This document shows positions 25,989 to 34,441 of a DNA stretch of 51,336 nucleotides, one piece after another. This DNA comes from Candidatus Sulfotelmatobacter sp. (lineage in GTDB: Bacteria; Acidobacteriota; Terriglobia; Terriglobales; Acidobacteriaceae): the NCBI GenBank assembly GCA_030041415.1, contig JASHNX010000078.1, forward strand, positions 1-51,336, written 5' to 3'. The notes beneath the pieces were generated by a model that saw only the letters and a program-made list of their open reading frames with translations, did no database searches and had not been told where the DNA came from. Each line of letters begins with the position of its first letter. The stretch's first letter is position 1. A program made the position numbers and the translations under genes.

Positions 25989-27412
25989 CCCGGCGACTTC
26001 AAGTGATTCTTCTGCTCACGGGACTGCTTGCATTCGGTTTACTGCTAGCCTTTGCGCAACGCGCGCCCGGCTTATTTGCCAACACGACCATTCTTGGCGG
26101 AATTCTGGCGCTGGAAATCGCCCTCGTCGGCCTAGCTCACTTCGACACCCTATTTTTTCCGCTTTTGATAGGGAGCTTTCTTTGGGCTGGAACGTTTCTT
26201 CCGTTCTACACTGCAGCTAACTTGCTTCGCTGGTTGTTTCTCGGAGTAGGCGCATTAGGAGGATTTGCTGTCTGGACGAAGAATCCCCGTTCGCCGCGCT
26301 TCTCGTCTTTCCATCTGGTAGCCCTGTTTTGCGTGGCCTCGGCGCTGGTATCCGCTGCCGTATCAGATATTCCTAGAACCGCTCTGCTTAAAGCGGCCAG
26401 TCTATTTCTTCTATTTCTTTATGCATCGGCCGGCGCTCGTTTAGCGGTTGCCGGAAGAGAAAAACAGTTTATCGCCGGTCTTGTGCTGGCCTGCGAATGG
26501 GGTGTCTATTTTGCGGCAGGGTGTTACCTCCTGCTGGATTTTGAAGTCTTCGGCAATCCTAACGCGCTTGGAGCGGCAATCGGAATTGTGGCAGTTCCGG
26601 TCTTGATCTGGGCCGCATCAACGGCTGAGACGCCTGCCTTGCGCCGGCGGCAGTTGTTTGCATTGGGTCTCTGCGCATGCCTGTTGTACCTGTCGAACTC
26701 GCGGGCATCCATTCTGGGTGCGGCTGTCGCCATTCTTCTGTTTACGATTGTCGCCCGTTACCAGCGGCTATTGTTCCAGTGGGTTTTTCTTGGTCTGTTC
26801 TTTCTCACAATCATGGCGGTAGTGAGTCCGTCTCACGTGGATGATGTGGTTTCCCTCACTGGCAGGATGCTTTATAAGGACCCGACCGCTGCCCACGAGA
26901 TTCTTGAATCGCGCCTTTCCCCCTGGGAAAAAACTCTCTCGGTCATTCAACAGCACCCCTGGTTTGGCAGCGGCTTCGGCACCAGCGAACTGGGCGCCAA
27001 TCGGCCCAACTCAACGCCTTCTTCCGTATATACAAATCCCGAATGGAATCGAGAGCATGGAAGCAGCTACCTGGCCCTCGCGGAATACCTGGGATTGCTC
27101 GGCATTCTGCCTTTCCTGGTTCTGCTGCTGATGCTGCTTCACCGGTTGATTCGAGGTTTTCGGCATGCAAAGGCAGATGCCAGTCCCGCTCATCTATGGA
27201 TTCCTCTTGCGCTGGTGGTCGTCGCCGGCTTGGTGCATGCTGGTTTTGAGGACTGGCTGTTCGCCGTAGGTTCATATCTCTGCGTGTTCTTCTGGGTTTG
27301 CGCCTTTTTGTTAATCGATTTGGTTCCGGCCGCGGAACCGGCGAAATCCGCTTTTCTGCCACGATCAGCCGCAATCCCACTCGCTGCACAGGTATCTCAT
27401 TCGCTACGTTGA
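25985..27412 (+). CDS. Second O-antigen ligase/polymerase-family membrane protein (Wzy_C)
   Basis: 475 residues with about ten to twelve membrane segments. The core shows GNPNALGAAIGI, LYLSNSRASILG (the S-R of the family) and a periplasmic loop with WEKTLSVIQQHPWFGSGFGTSELG, followed by GSSYLALAEYLGLLGILPF. It is distant from the polymerase-like protein at 7.8-9.2 kb. One of the two is likely the Wzy polymerase and the other a ligase or a second polymerase; the order cannot be settled from sequence. It starts with GTG inside the previous stop. A 106-base gap follows with a TATACT box, so transcription may restart there. Confidence 0.87.
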   Translation: MTRRLQVILLLTGLLAFGLLLAFAQRAPGLFANTTILGGILALEIALVGLAHFDTLFFPLLIGSFLWAGTFLPFYTAANLLRWLFLGVGALGGFAVWTKNPRSPRFSSFHLVALFCVASALVSAAVSDIPRTALLKAASLFLLFLYASAGARLAVAGREKQFIAGLVLACEWGVYFAAGCYLLLDFEVFGNPNALGAAIGIVAVPVLIWAASTAETPALRRRQLFALGLCACLLYLSNSRASILGAAVAILLFTIVARYQRLLFQWVFLGLFFLTIMAVVSPSHVDDVVSLTGRMLYKDPTAAHEILESRLSPWEKTLSVIQQHPWFGSGFGTSELGANRPNSTPSSVYTNPEWNREHGSSYLALAEYLGLLGILPFLVLLLMLLHRLIRGFRHAKADASPAHLWIPLALVVVAGLVHAGFEDWLFAVGSYLCVFFWVCAFLLIDLVPAAEPAKSAFLPRSAAIPLAAQVSHSLR

Positions 27413-27440
27413 CCCGAGATTTCAACTGTCTCGCCGGTAG

Positions 27441-27446
27441 TATACT
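27441..27446 (+). promoter_or_regulatory. Candidate internal -10 box (TATACT) before the aldolase cassette
   Basis: TATACT followed by GCG, as at 13097. It lies in one of the few gaps over 100 bases inside the plus-strand run, 73 bases before the aldolase ATG. No clear -35 at 16-18 bases. If active, it would give the aldolase-ligase-cyclase-carrier cassette its own promoter. Confidence 0.35.
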
Positions 27447-27518
27447 GCGCGCAGAAATCGACCAAAAATCAGCGCAGTTCACCATCGCGGTTGCGCGTGT
27501 CTGTGCCGAGAGGTTTCG

Positions 27519-29405
27519 ATGACCGATCAACTGGCGCTTCAGCTTTCAAAACGCGAGCGCATCGACATTCTGGAGTGCACGCTGCGCGATGGAAGCTACG
27601 CTGTTGATTTCAAGTTCACGGAAAACGACACCGCCGTCTTGGCCGGAGTGCTTGCCAAGCTCAGTTTCCGGTGGATCGAGGTCGGTCACGGCGTCGGCTT
27701 GGGCGCGGCAAGAGCCGGCAAGGGCGCAACCCTTTCCAGCGATGAGCGCTACATTGAGGTCGCAAAACGAGCTGCACCCGATGCGCAAATCGGATGTTTC
27801 TTTATTCCTGGGGTTGGAACTGCCGATCAGCTCAAGTCAGCGCGGGATGCCGGTCTCGATTTTGTCCGCATAGGCTGTAACGCCACTGAAATTGAAGCCG
27901 CCCATCCTTACCTCGCACAAGCAAAGAAATTGGGCCTGAAGCCATTTCTTAACTTCATGAAGACCTATGCGATCTCTGCCGAAGAGTTCGCCCGAAAAGC
28001 GGGAGACGGCGCGGCGGCGGGCGCCGATGCGATTTACTGCGTAGACTCTGCGGGGTGCATGTTTCCCGAAGACGTGCGCAGGTATTTCAGCACTGCCCGA
28101 GATCAATGCGATTGTGCTCTTGGTTTTCACGGACACAGCAATCTGCAGTTTGCGGTTGCGAACAGTGTGGAAGCCATTCGTTGCGGCGCAACTTTTATCG
28201 ATACAACCCTTTATGGTTTGGGACGAAGCGCTGGCAATGTTCCCACCGAAGTCGCGGTAGCCGTCTTCGAGCATCTCGGAATTGACACTGGCGTCGATCT
28301 TTTCGAGGTGATGGACGCCGCCGAGGAATTTATTGGCCCGCTCGTGTCGCAAATGCAACTCTACGACATGATGTCGGTGGCTATGGGTTGCAGTCAGTTT
28401 CACTCCGCTTTTCTGCCGAGAGTTGCCGCTGCTGCCCGAAAGCGCGGAGTCGAACTGCGCAGGTTGGTAGTTGCAATGGGCAAGCTTGATCCGGTCGATC
28501 TCGACGAAAACACTCTGAACCGGGTAGCTCGCAGCATGCCCAAGGCAAGCAGCAGAAAATCACGGGAAACACTCACGTCGTTTTCCGTTCCTGGAATCTC
28601 CTCGTACAGCATCAGCAGTTCGCTTTCATCCGTCCAGTCGTTAGTCGATGGGATGATCGCCACCTGCGCCAAACGCCGCGCCCGGCCAGTGCTGGAACTG
28701 GTCGCGGCGGAATCGCATTCCCCTGACCTCGTACTGGCCGACCTCATTCTCGCGGATGGACCGGTCGTCCTTGGGCGAGTCGTGTATGGCTCTTTCGAGA
28801 TGCTCGAGCAGGTGTTGTCGATGACTGCGAACCACGTGTCTCTCTTTCTTAATGACAAGGACGGAGGTCCGTGGGCAGCTCAATGGCCTGAAACTGTCGA
28901 AAATATTGTCGGCTCCGAGAGGATTCTTCCAGTGCGGTCGAAACGATTGTTTGCGTGCTATTTAGAGGAAGTTCTAACGACTGCAGCCGAGCGTTACGGC
29001 AATTTCTGCTTGTTGGTTTACGGTACGCCGCCCACTGCACTCCTGCGGCATTGCTGCGAGATTTTTGACAACGTTGCCGTGTACGGAGATCTCCCAGGGG
29101 AAGTGCCTGGGAATTGCTGGCAAATCCGGGATTTTTCCGATCGCATGCACTTCGATCTGCGAAGCGGCATTGCCTTGCTTCTGTGTCCTCCTGACAGCGC
29201 CGATGCAGGCTCAGTCGATCAACTGTTGTCGGCGAATGGCGTCGTCATTACCAGCGGACATTTCCCGCGCGTCGAGGCCGAGCTTTCTGGACGACCGGTT
29301 TTGCGGCTCGATCCGAACCATGCCTACCGCGGGCAGATGGATCGCTGGGCAGCAATTTCGAATTTGATGAAGACCGCGGAACGAAGTTCTGTGGTGGCTC
29401 AATGA
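27519..29405 (+). CDS. DRE-TIM metallolyase (4-hydroxy-2-oxovalerate aldolase-like) fused to an unassigned C-terminal domain
   Basis: 628 residues. Residues about 14-325 form an HMGL-like/DRE-TIM barrel close to 4-hydroxy-2-oxovalerate aldolases: LECTLRDGSYAVDF, IEVGHGVGLG, FIPGVGTADQL, CVDSAGCMFPEDV, GFHGHSNLQFAVANS (metal-ligand His204 and His206) and GRSAGNVPTEV. Family enzymes cleave or form C-C bonds next to a 2-keto acid, using a divalent metal. Residues about 340-628 alternate strands and helices (VLELVAAESHSPDLVLADLI, LLVYGTPPTALLRHCC, VVITSGHFPRVEAEL, VLRLDPNH) and look Rossmann-like but match nothing I know. GAGAGG is 5 bases before the ATG. The stop overlaps the acyl ligase start by 4 bases. 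A role in making a hydroxy-keto or related acid for the polymer is inference. Confidence 0.82.
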   Translation: MTDQLALQLSKRERIDILECTLRDGSYAVDFKFTENDTAVLAGVLAKLSFRWIEVGHGVGLGAARAGKGATLSSDERYIEVAKRAAPDAQIGCFFIPGVGTADQLKSARDAGLDFVRIGCNATEIEAAHPYLAQAKKLGLKPFLNFMKTYAISAEEFARKAGDGAAAGADAIYCVDSAGCMFPEDVRRYFSTARDQCDCALGFHGHSNLQFAVANSVEAIRCGATFIDTTLYGLGRSAGNVPTEVAVAVFEHLGIDTGVDLFEVMDAAEEFIGPLVSQMQLYDMMSVAMGCSQFHSAFLPRVAAAARKRGVELRRLVVAMGKLDPVDLDENTLNRVARSMPKASSRKSRETLTSFSVPGISSYSISSSLSSVQSLVDGMIATCAKRRARPVLELVAAESHSPDLVLADLILADGPVVLGRVVYGSFEMLEQVLSMTANHVSLFLNDKDGGPWAAQWPETVENIVGSERILPVRSKRLFACYLEEVLTTAAERYGNFCLLVYGTPPTALLRHCCEIFDNVAVYGDLPGEVPGNCWQIRDFSDRMHFDLRSGIALLLCPPDSADAGSVDQLLSANGVVITSGHFPRVEAELSGRPVLRLDPNHAYRGQMDRWAAISNLMKTAERSSVVAQ

Positions 29406-31051
29406 CGATTCGCGAAACCATCATCGACCCCATTCAGCAGCGCAGCGGCAAGATATTTCTTGTGGATGCCGCCACTGGCGCTTCGATGACCTATGGGGAA
29501 TTCCACCACGCGGCATGCGCTCTGGGTGCCGAACTCTCGCGCCGAGGACTAAGCAAAGGCGATCGAGTAGGCGTGATGATTCCCAATTGCTGCGAACTAG
29601 CTATTCTCTATTTCGCATGCATTTATCTCGGGGCGGTGATTGTTCCTGTCAATCCTTCGCTTAGCGAGACCGATGTCCGGTTCATCCTGGCGAACTGCAA
29701 GCCGAAACTGCTGGTGGTGAGCCAATCGAGTGCTATTTTCGCTCGCGGCTTGCACGCGAAAGTGATCCTGTTGGCGACCTCACAAGAGGAGGGCAGAATC
29801 GAACACGCGACCGGCTGCGACCTCATTCGAATCGACGGTCTCGAACCGCGCTCGCAATTTGTGCCCCTTGAAACGGCAACCTCGAATGACTTCGTCGCGA
29901 TCATGTACACGTCGGGCACTTCGGCAAAACCCAAAGGCCTAGCACACAAACTGGGAAGCCTGCTGCGCAACGCCCGAGCTTTCGGCGATTCTCGTGGCGT
30001 CGATGAAGGTTCGCGTTTTTATCTGACGCTTTCCATGACGTACATGGGAGGCTTCTACAACTTGCTCATTCTGCCTTTTCTGTGCGGAGCGAGCGTGGTG
30101 GTTGACCACGTTTTCGATGCCCGGTCCAGCTTGAATTTCTGGGAAAAAGCAAAAAAACATAGCGTCAACATGCTCTGGATGGCTCCCACGGTTTTGTCGA
30201 TTCTTCTGCGCATGGATCGCGGGCACACGGGTGAGGAGTTCTGCCGTCGCTCCGTGCGCCACACTTTCGTAGGATTTGCTCCTCTACCTGCAAAAGTGAA
30301 ATCGGAATTTGAGGCTCGCTATGGAGTTCGGCTGATCGAAAATTACGGTCTGTCAGAAACCCTGTTTGTCACGGCCCGCTCGCGAAATTTAGTCGGCGGC
30401 CAAGGCTACGTGGGCGAAGCTTTACCAGGCGTGAGGCTTCGCATAGCGGCATCCGATCCGCGAAACGGCAACCAGCGATTGAGCCGCAATGAGCTGCACG
30501 CCGGAACCGAAGGCGAGATCGAGGTTCTGACTCCAGATCTGATGGCGGCCTATCTCGACGCCGATGGTCAGCTGTTGCCGGTCGATGCCTCGAAGTGGTT
30601 CCCAACTGGCGATGTCGGCCGCATCGAAAACGATGGCAGCCTGTTCGTTACTGGCAGGAAGAAAGACCTCATCATTCGCGGCGGCGTCAACATCAGCCCC
30701 GCCGCGATCGAAGAATCGCTGATGCAGGTCGAGGGTGTGGCGGAAGTGGCGGTGGTCAGCATTCCCCATGAGCTTTATGGCGAAGACATCGTTGCCGTGC
30801 TGAAGTTGAATTCAGGATTCGAACTCGAATCGATGCTCGATTTGCTGGTCGCCCGCAGCAAACGCACTCTCGCACAACACCAGCAACCGGCTCGCTACAT
30901 TGCGATCGATGAATTTCCCAGAACTGCGAACGGAAAAATCCAGAAATCGCGCATTCGAGAATTGCTGTTGGAGAAACTGCAGCTAGGCACAATCTCAGCC
31001 GCTCACAAGACGCCGACAGAGATCGCAGAACCTGCAGGTGCATCCGGCTAA
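29402..31051 (+). CDS. AMP-dependent acyl ligase (ANL superfamily)
   Basis: 549 residues. Activates a carboxylic acid as the acyl-adenylate and passes it to CoA or to a carrier-protein thiol. The P-loop YTSGTSAKPKG is at residues 169-179, with ENYGLSETLF, TGDVGRIENDGSLFVTGRKKDLIIRGG (A7-A8) and the C-terminal catalytic Lys512 in RTANGKIQK. Because a carrier protein lies two genes downstream in the same coupled group, loading of that carrier is more likely than plain acyl-CoA synthesis; this is inference. It shares ATGA with the aldolase stop and TAATG with the next gene. Substrate unknown, presumably the aldolase product or a relative. Confidence 0.93.
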   Translation: MTIRETIIDPIQQRSGKIFLVDAATGASMTYGEFHHAACALGAELSRRGLSKGDRVGVMIPNCCELAILYFACIYLGAVIVPVNPSLSETDVRFILANCKPKLLVVSQSSAIFARGLHAKVILLATSQEEGRIEHATGCDLIRIDGLEPRSQFVPLETATSNDFVAIMYTSGTSAKPKGLAHKLGSLLRNARAFGDSRGVDEGSRFYLTLSMTYMGGFYNLLILPFLCGASVVVDHVFDARSSLNFWEKAKKHSVNMLWMAPTVLSILLRMDRGHTGEEFCRRSVRHTFVGFAPLPAKVKSEFEARYGVRLIENYGLSETLFVTARSRNLVGGQGYVGEALPGVRLRIAASDPRNGNQRLSRNELHAGTEGEIEVLTPDLMAAYLDADGQLLPVDASKWFPTGDVGRIENDGSLFVTGRKKDLIIRGGVNISPAAIEESLMQVEGVAEVAVVSIPHELYGEDIVAVLKLNSGFELESMLDLLVARSKRTLAQHQQPARYIAIDEFPRTANGKIQKSRIRELLLEKLQLGTISAAHKTPTEIAEPAGASG

Positions 31052-31752
31052 TGCGCGAAACGGCGAAACAATCTGGTTCCGAAAAGACCCGCATGAGAAT
31101 CATCGACCTGTCGCTGCCCATCGAAGAGGGCATGATGACCTTCCCCACACATTGGCATCCGGTGGTTGAGGTCACAATTCTAGGGCGGCACGGAATCGAG
31201 GGCCGGGAAACGCGCAAGGTTGTCTTTGGAACGCACGCCGGCACGCACGCAGATGCGGCGCGACATTTCGTTCCGAATGGTGGAACCATCGACGAAATTC
31301 CTCTGGATGTGCTGATCGGTCCGGCCACCATTGCTGATTTCACTGGCTGCCACGCTCTTCAGGAGATCGATGTTGCCGATCTCAAGCAAAAATTGAAGGG
31401 GAAAGTCCCCGCCCGAATGATTCTGCGCACCGGCTGGTCCGAGCATTTTGGCGAGATGAAGTTCTACAACGAATATCCGTTCCTCTCTGAGAAGGCGGCA
31501 CAATGGCTGGTCGATCAGGGCGTGCGGCTCATTGCTATGGATACGCCTTCACCCGACAATCCAGCCCACTCGCGCGGCACCACAAAAGATTCGCCCAATC
31601 ACAAAGTGCTTCTCGGAGCTGGGGTGGTGCTGGTCGAATACGTCGCGAATCTGAAAGCGATTTCCTCATTGCAGGTGGAATTGATTGTCTTGCCCTTAAA
31701 ACTAAAAGGAGCCGATGGTTCTCCGGTCCGGTGCGTGGCAATCGAAAAATGA
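31051..31752 (+). CDS. Cyclase-family metal hydrolase (kynurenine formamidase-like)
   Basis: 233 residues, Pfam Cyclase fold. The metal-binding motif HxGTHxDxxxH is intact: His62, His66, Asp68, His72 in GTHAGTHADAARHF. Also present are RMILRTGW, LIAMDTPSPDNP and VLVEYVANL. Family members hydrolyse arylformamides or act in polyketide-like ring formation and lactone chemistry. In this cassette a hydrolase, dehydratase or lactonase acting on the aldolase or ligase product is plausible but unproven. It starts at the TAATG junction with the ligase; an internal ATG at 31093 begins nearer the conserved region. The stop overlaps the carrier protein start (ATGA). Confidence 0.88.
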   Translation: MRETAKQSGSEKTRMRIIDLSLPIEEGMMTFPTHWHPVVEVTILGRHGIEGRETRKVVFGTHAGTHADAARHFVPNGGTIDEIPLDVLIGPATIADFTGCHALQEIDVADLKQKLKGKVPARMILRTGWSEHFGEMKFYNEYPFLSEKAAQWLVDQGVRLIAMDTPSPDNPAHSRGTTKDSPNHKVLLGAGVVLVEYVANLKAISSLQVELIVLPLKLKGADGSPVRCVAIEK

Positions 31753-32081
31753 AAAACGGAACCGGTCAAGAAACTAAACAGGTGAACACCGTGGATGAAT
31801 CCAGATCGCGCGCAGAAGAATGGCTCACCTTGTGGTTTATCGAGCGCGCGAAAATCGATCGGGAAGCGGAGGCGAGAGCGGTGAGCGCGATTCGCGGCAC
31901 CGATTACTTTGACGCCGGGTGGCTGACTTCGATGGAGGTGGTGGAATTCGTTACCGAGATCGAACAAAGGTTCGCCATGCAGTTCACTGACCGCGATCTG
32001 CAGGATTCTCGCTTCGTCACCATAAGCGGCCTCGCCGAGCTGATTTGCGCGCGCTCGGCTCAGATGAACGAGGTTTGTTGA
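31749..32081 (+). CDS. Acyl carrier protein-like protein
   Basis: 110 residues, acidic, helical. The phosphopantetheine site is in DYFDAGWLTSMEVVEFVTEI, with Ser61 as the attachment residue; the usual Asp of the DSL motif is Thr60. The F-D-x-G-W-L lead-in resembles carrier proteins of small acyl-modification clusters rather than the fatty-acid ACP. An N-terminal tail of about 20 residues is non-conserved. The ATG at 31749 shares ATGA with the cyclase-family stop; this short gene is otherwise hidden in a longer open frame starting at 31503. It is the fourth gene of a continuous coupled group and probably carries the acid activated by the ligase. Confidence 0.85.
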   Translation: MKNGTGQETKQVNTVDESRSRAEEWLTLWFIERAKIDREAEARAVSAIRGTDYFDAGWLTSMEVVEFVTEIEQRFAMQFTDRDLQDSRFVTISGLAELICARSAQMNEVC

Positions 32082-33298
32082 CTGTGCCGACGGCGGAAGC
32101 GATACATCCCGGTTCGGTGTTTGCTGAGCCGTCAAAACTTTCCACCCTGCACCTCCTGACGCTCACTCCCTTTTATCCTTCGGAAACTTCCGAAGTGAAC
32201 GGGTGCTTCGTAGCCGAAAGCCTGGCAGAGTTAAGCTCCCGTGGAGTTCTTTCATCGGTGATCGGGGTCGATAGCATTTATCACTCTCGCCGAACCTCCA
32301 GCACTCTTTATCCCGCCGAGTGGGTTCGCTGCCCGCAGCTTCCCGGCAATTTCGGCCTCGCCGGTGCGGGAAGATTTCTGGCCGCAACTCTTCTCCCAAG
32401 AATCAGCCGGCTTCATCGGCATTCGCCGATTCACTTGATTCATGCCCATTCCGCACTGCCATGCGGACACGCCGCGGCAATCATTTCGCAGCGCCTGAAT
32501 GTTCCCTTCGTGGTTACCATTCACGGTCTCGATGTCTTCAACAGTTGTTTCGAGAACGGTCTGGCAGCCAAATGGCGCAGGAAAGCTTCGATCCGCGTTT
32601 ATCGGGAGGCGCGCAAGTTGATCTGCATCAGCCGGAAGGTGAAAGACCTGGTGGCAGAAACTTTGGGACCAACCGTTGATGCAGAACTTCTCTACAATGG
32701 CACCGACACTTCGTTGTTCGTACCACTGAACCAAGACGAAGAGAAACGCGCAGCGAATCCGACGATCCTGGTCGTGGGAAACCTATTAGCCGGTAAGGGA
32801 CAGGAGTTGGTCATACGCGCCGCCGCTCAATTGCAAAATTCGTATCCACATCTGCGATGCGACTTCATCGGGGAAGGAGCGGATCGGAATCGCTTCGCAT
32901 CTCTGGCCCTCACTCTTGGCATCGGCGATCGAATTCGCTTTTTGGGGCGCGAAAGCCGCTCCGAAGTCGCAGAAGCGATGCGGCAATGCACAGTGTTTGC
33001 TCTGCCCAGCCGCTACGAAGGCTTGGGATGCGTCTACCTCGAAGCCATGGCATGCGGAAGACCAGTCGTGGCATGTGAGGGGCAGGGAATCGGCGAAATT
33101 ATTCGTCATGGCGTCAACGGATGGTTGATTCCCGTCGACGGCCTGAATGACCTGACGCAGGGTCTGCAAGTTTTGCTCGGAGATGCCGAACTTCGCGCCC
33201 GAATCGGGCAAACTGCCCGCGAAACCATCGTCAGCAAGTTCAGCATGTCTCACCACGCCGAAAGTCTGCTGAAGATCTATCGGGACGCCGCGCAATGA
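32078..33298 (+). CDS. Glycosyltransferase family 4 protein
   Basis: 406 residues, GT-B fold. LLTLTPFYPSETSEVNGCFVAE at the N-terminus, VVTIHGLDVF, and KLICISRKVKDLV. The donor domain has ILVVGNLLAGKGQELVI, FIGEGADRNRF, and PSRYEGLGCVYLEAMACGRP with a complete EX7E. The start is uncertain: TTG 32078 gives a TTGA overlap with the carrier protein and has GAGG 4 bases upstream; GTG 32084 is an alternative. It links the carrier-protein cassette to the glycan genes on one transcript. The ATGA at its end overlaps the GNAT start. Confidence 0.88.
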   Translation: MTVPTAEAIHPGSVFAEPSKLSTLHLLTLTPFYPSETSEVNGCFVAESLAELSSRGVLSSVIGVDSIYHSRRTSSTLYPAEWVRCPQLPGNFGLAGAGRFLAATLLPRISRLHRHSPIHLIHAHSALPCGHAAAIISQRLNVPFVVTIHGLDVFNSCFENGLAAKWRRKASIRVYREARKLICISRKVKDLVAETLGPTVDAELLYNGTDTSLFVPLNQDEEKRAANPTILVVGNLLAGKGQELVIRAAAQLQNSYPHLRCDFIGEGADRNRFASLALTLGIGDRIRFLGRESRSEVAEAMRQCTVFALPSRYEGLGCVYLEAMACGRPVVACEGQGIGEIIRHGVNGWLIPVDGLNDLTQGLQVLLGDAELRARIGQTARETIVSKFSMSHHAESLLKIYRDAAQ

Positions 33299-34386
33299 CT
33301 TCTCCTCAATTGATCCCTCAGAAGTGCGTCCCAGCCGCCGAACTCGTTCCGATCGCAGGAGCTGAGATTACGGATGTTGCCCGCTTTATCGCAGCCCAGT
33401 CCGGTCGCAGCAAAACCGAAGTGGAAGCTCGTCTGGCCTGGTTTCTGCTCGAAAATCCGGCGCGAACACCAGAGCAGCCGATTGGCTTCGGTTTGCGCGC
33501 GTCCGGCGAGCTGGTCGGCTGCATCCTCTGCAGTCCACAAGCCTTTCACCATCGGAACCAGAAGATCATTTTCATGGGATCCAGTTCCTTTTATGTCGGT
33601 GAGTGTTATCGCGGACAGGGCGGCCGCATTTTTCTACAATATTCTCGCCTCGCAAATCGCTGGCCTTTATTCGGAACCTCTGCGAACCCGGAAGCCGCAG
33701 CGTTGTGGAAGGCAGCCGGAGCTCAACCGATTCCTTTCGCTGATGGAGAGCTGTTTGGTACCCTCAACTGGCCGCCGGTAGCCGAGGAATTCGCGCATCG
33801 TCAAACATCCAATCGCTTCATTTCCCGTCTGGCGAAAAGCTCAGGCTCGAAATTTGCTGCCCTCATGAATCCGCTAAAAATCGACTGCCACAGCCTGGCA
33901 ACGCTTCAACCGCTCAAATCTGCCGAGGAGGCGAGCGACCTGATTTCTGGAACTCCGGCGGAAGAACTGACGGCCTTGCGCGATCGGGCCTACATTCACT
34001 GGCGGTATTTCTCAGGAGCGGACTCGAGCGTTGAAGTATTCGTGCTTCATAGCGAACATTCCAGGCAAAGCGTTTTCCTGACTGTCAACAAGCGCACGCG
34101 CGGCTATCGCAGCCAAATCAGGACACTCAACGTGCTCGACGTCTACCCGGAGATTTCTGCCGAAGAATGGCTGAAGGTTCTCGGAGCGTTAATCGCCCGC
34201 TATTCGGCCTCGGTCGATGCAATTGTGCTGCGGAATCAGAATTTCGAGAAGCGAAAAATATTCTGCGAGCGAGGTTTTCATTGGCGTGCCTTCGATGCCG
34301 CAACTGGCTGGCTTCTCGACCGAACAACACAATTGCCAGGGCCTGAAAGCTATTTCGTACCGGCCGACGGCGATGGCCTCATCTAG
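33295..34386 (+). CDS. Two-part GNAT-family acyltransferase
   Basis: 363 residues, about twice a single GNAT domain. The first half (about 20-150) has GELVGCILCSPQ, FMGSSSFYVGECYRGQGGRIFL (acyl-CoA/pantetheine loop R-G-Q-G-G) and FGTSANPEAAALWKAAGA. The second half (about 200-345) has a further GNAT-like segment, including SVDAIVLRNQNFEKRKIFCERGF. It is expected to N-acylate an amino sugar, using acyl-CoA or, in this context, an acyl carrier protein. No canonical PseH is in the window, so this is the best candidate for acylating the 4-amino group made by PseC, or for adding the special acyl group of the upstream cassette. It overlaps the previous stop (ATGA). Confidence 0.78.
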   Translation: MTSPQLIPQKCVPAAELVPIAGAEITDVARFIAAQSGRSKTEVEARLAWFLLENPARTPEQPIGFGLRASGELVGCILCSPQAFHHRNQKIIFMGSSSFYVGECYRGQGGRIFLQYSRLANRWPLFGTSANPEAAALWKAAGAQPIPFADGELFGTLNWPPVAEEFAHRQTSNRFISRLAKSSGSKFAALMNPLKIDCHSLATLQPLKSAEEASDLISGTPAEELTALRDRAYIHWRYFSGADSSVEVFVLHSEHSRQSVFLTVNKRTRGYRSQIRTLNVLDVYPEISAEEWLKVLGALIARYSASVDAIVLRNQNFEKRKIFCERGFHWRAFDAATGWLLDRTTQLPGPESYFVPADGDGLI

Positions 34387-34441
34387 ACTCTCAGATCAGG
34401 GAAGTCACCTTTGTCGCTGTGCAAACGTCGGAGCTGGTGCA

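Noticed and set aside
31503-31748. Upstream extension of the carrier protein frame
   Set aside because: It lies within the cyclase-family gene in another frame; the ATG at 31749 fits the overlap pattern and the carrier fold.
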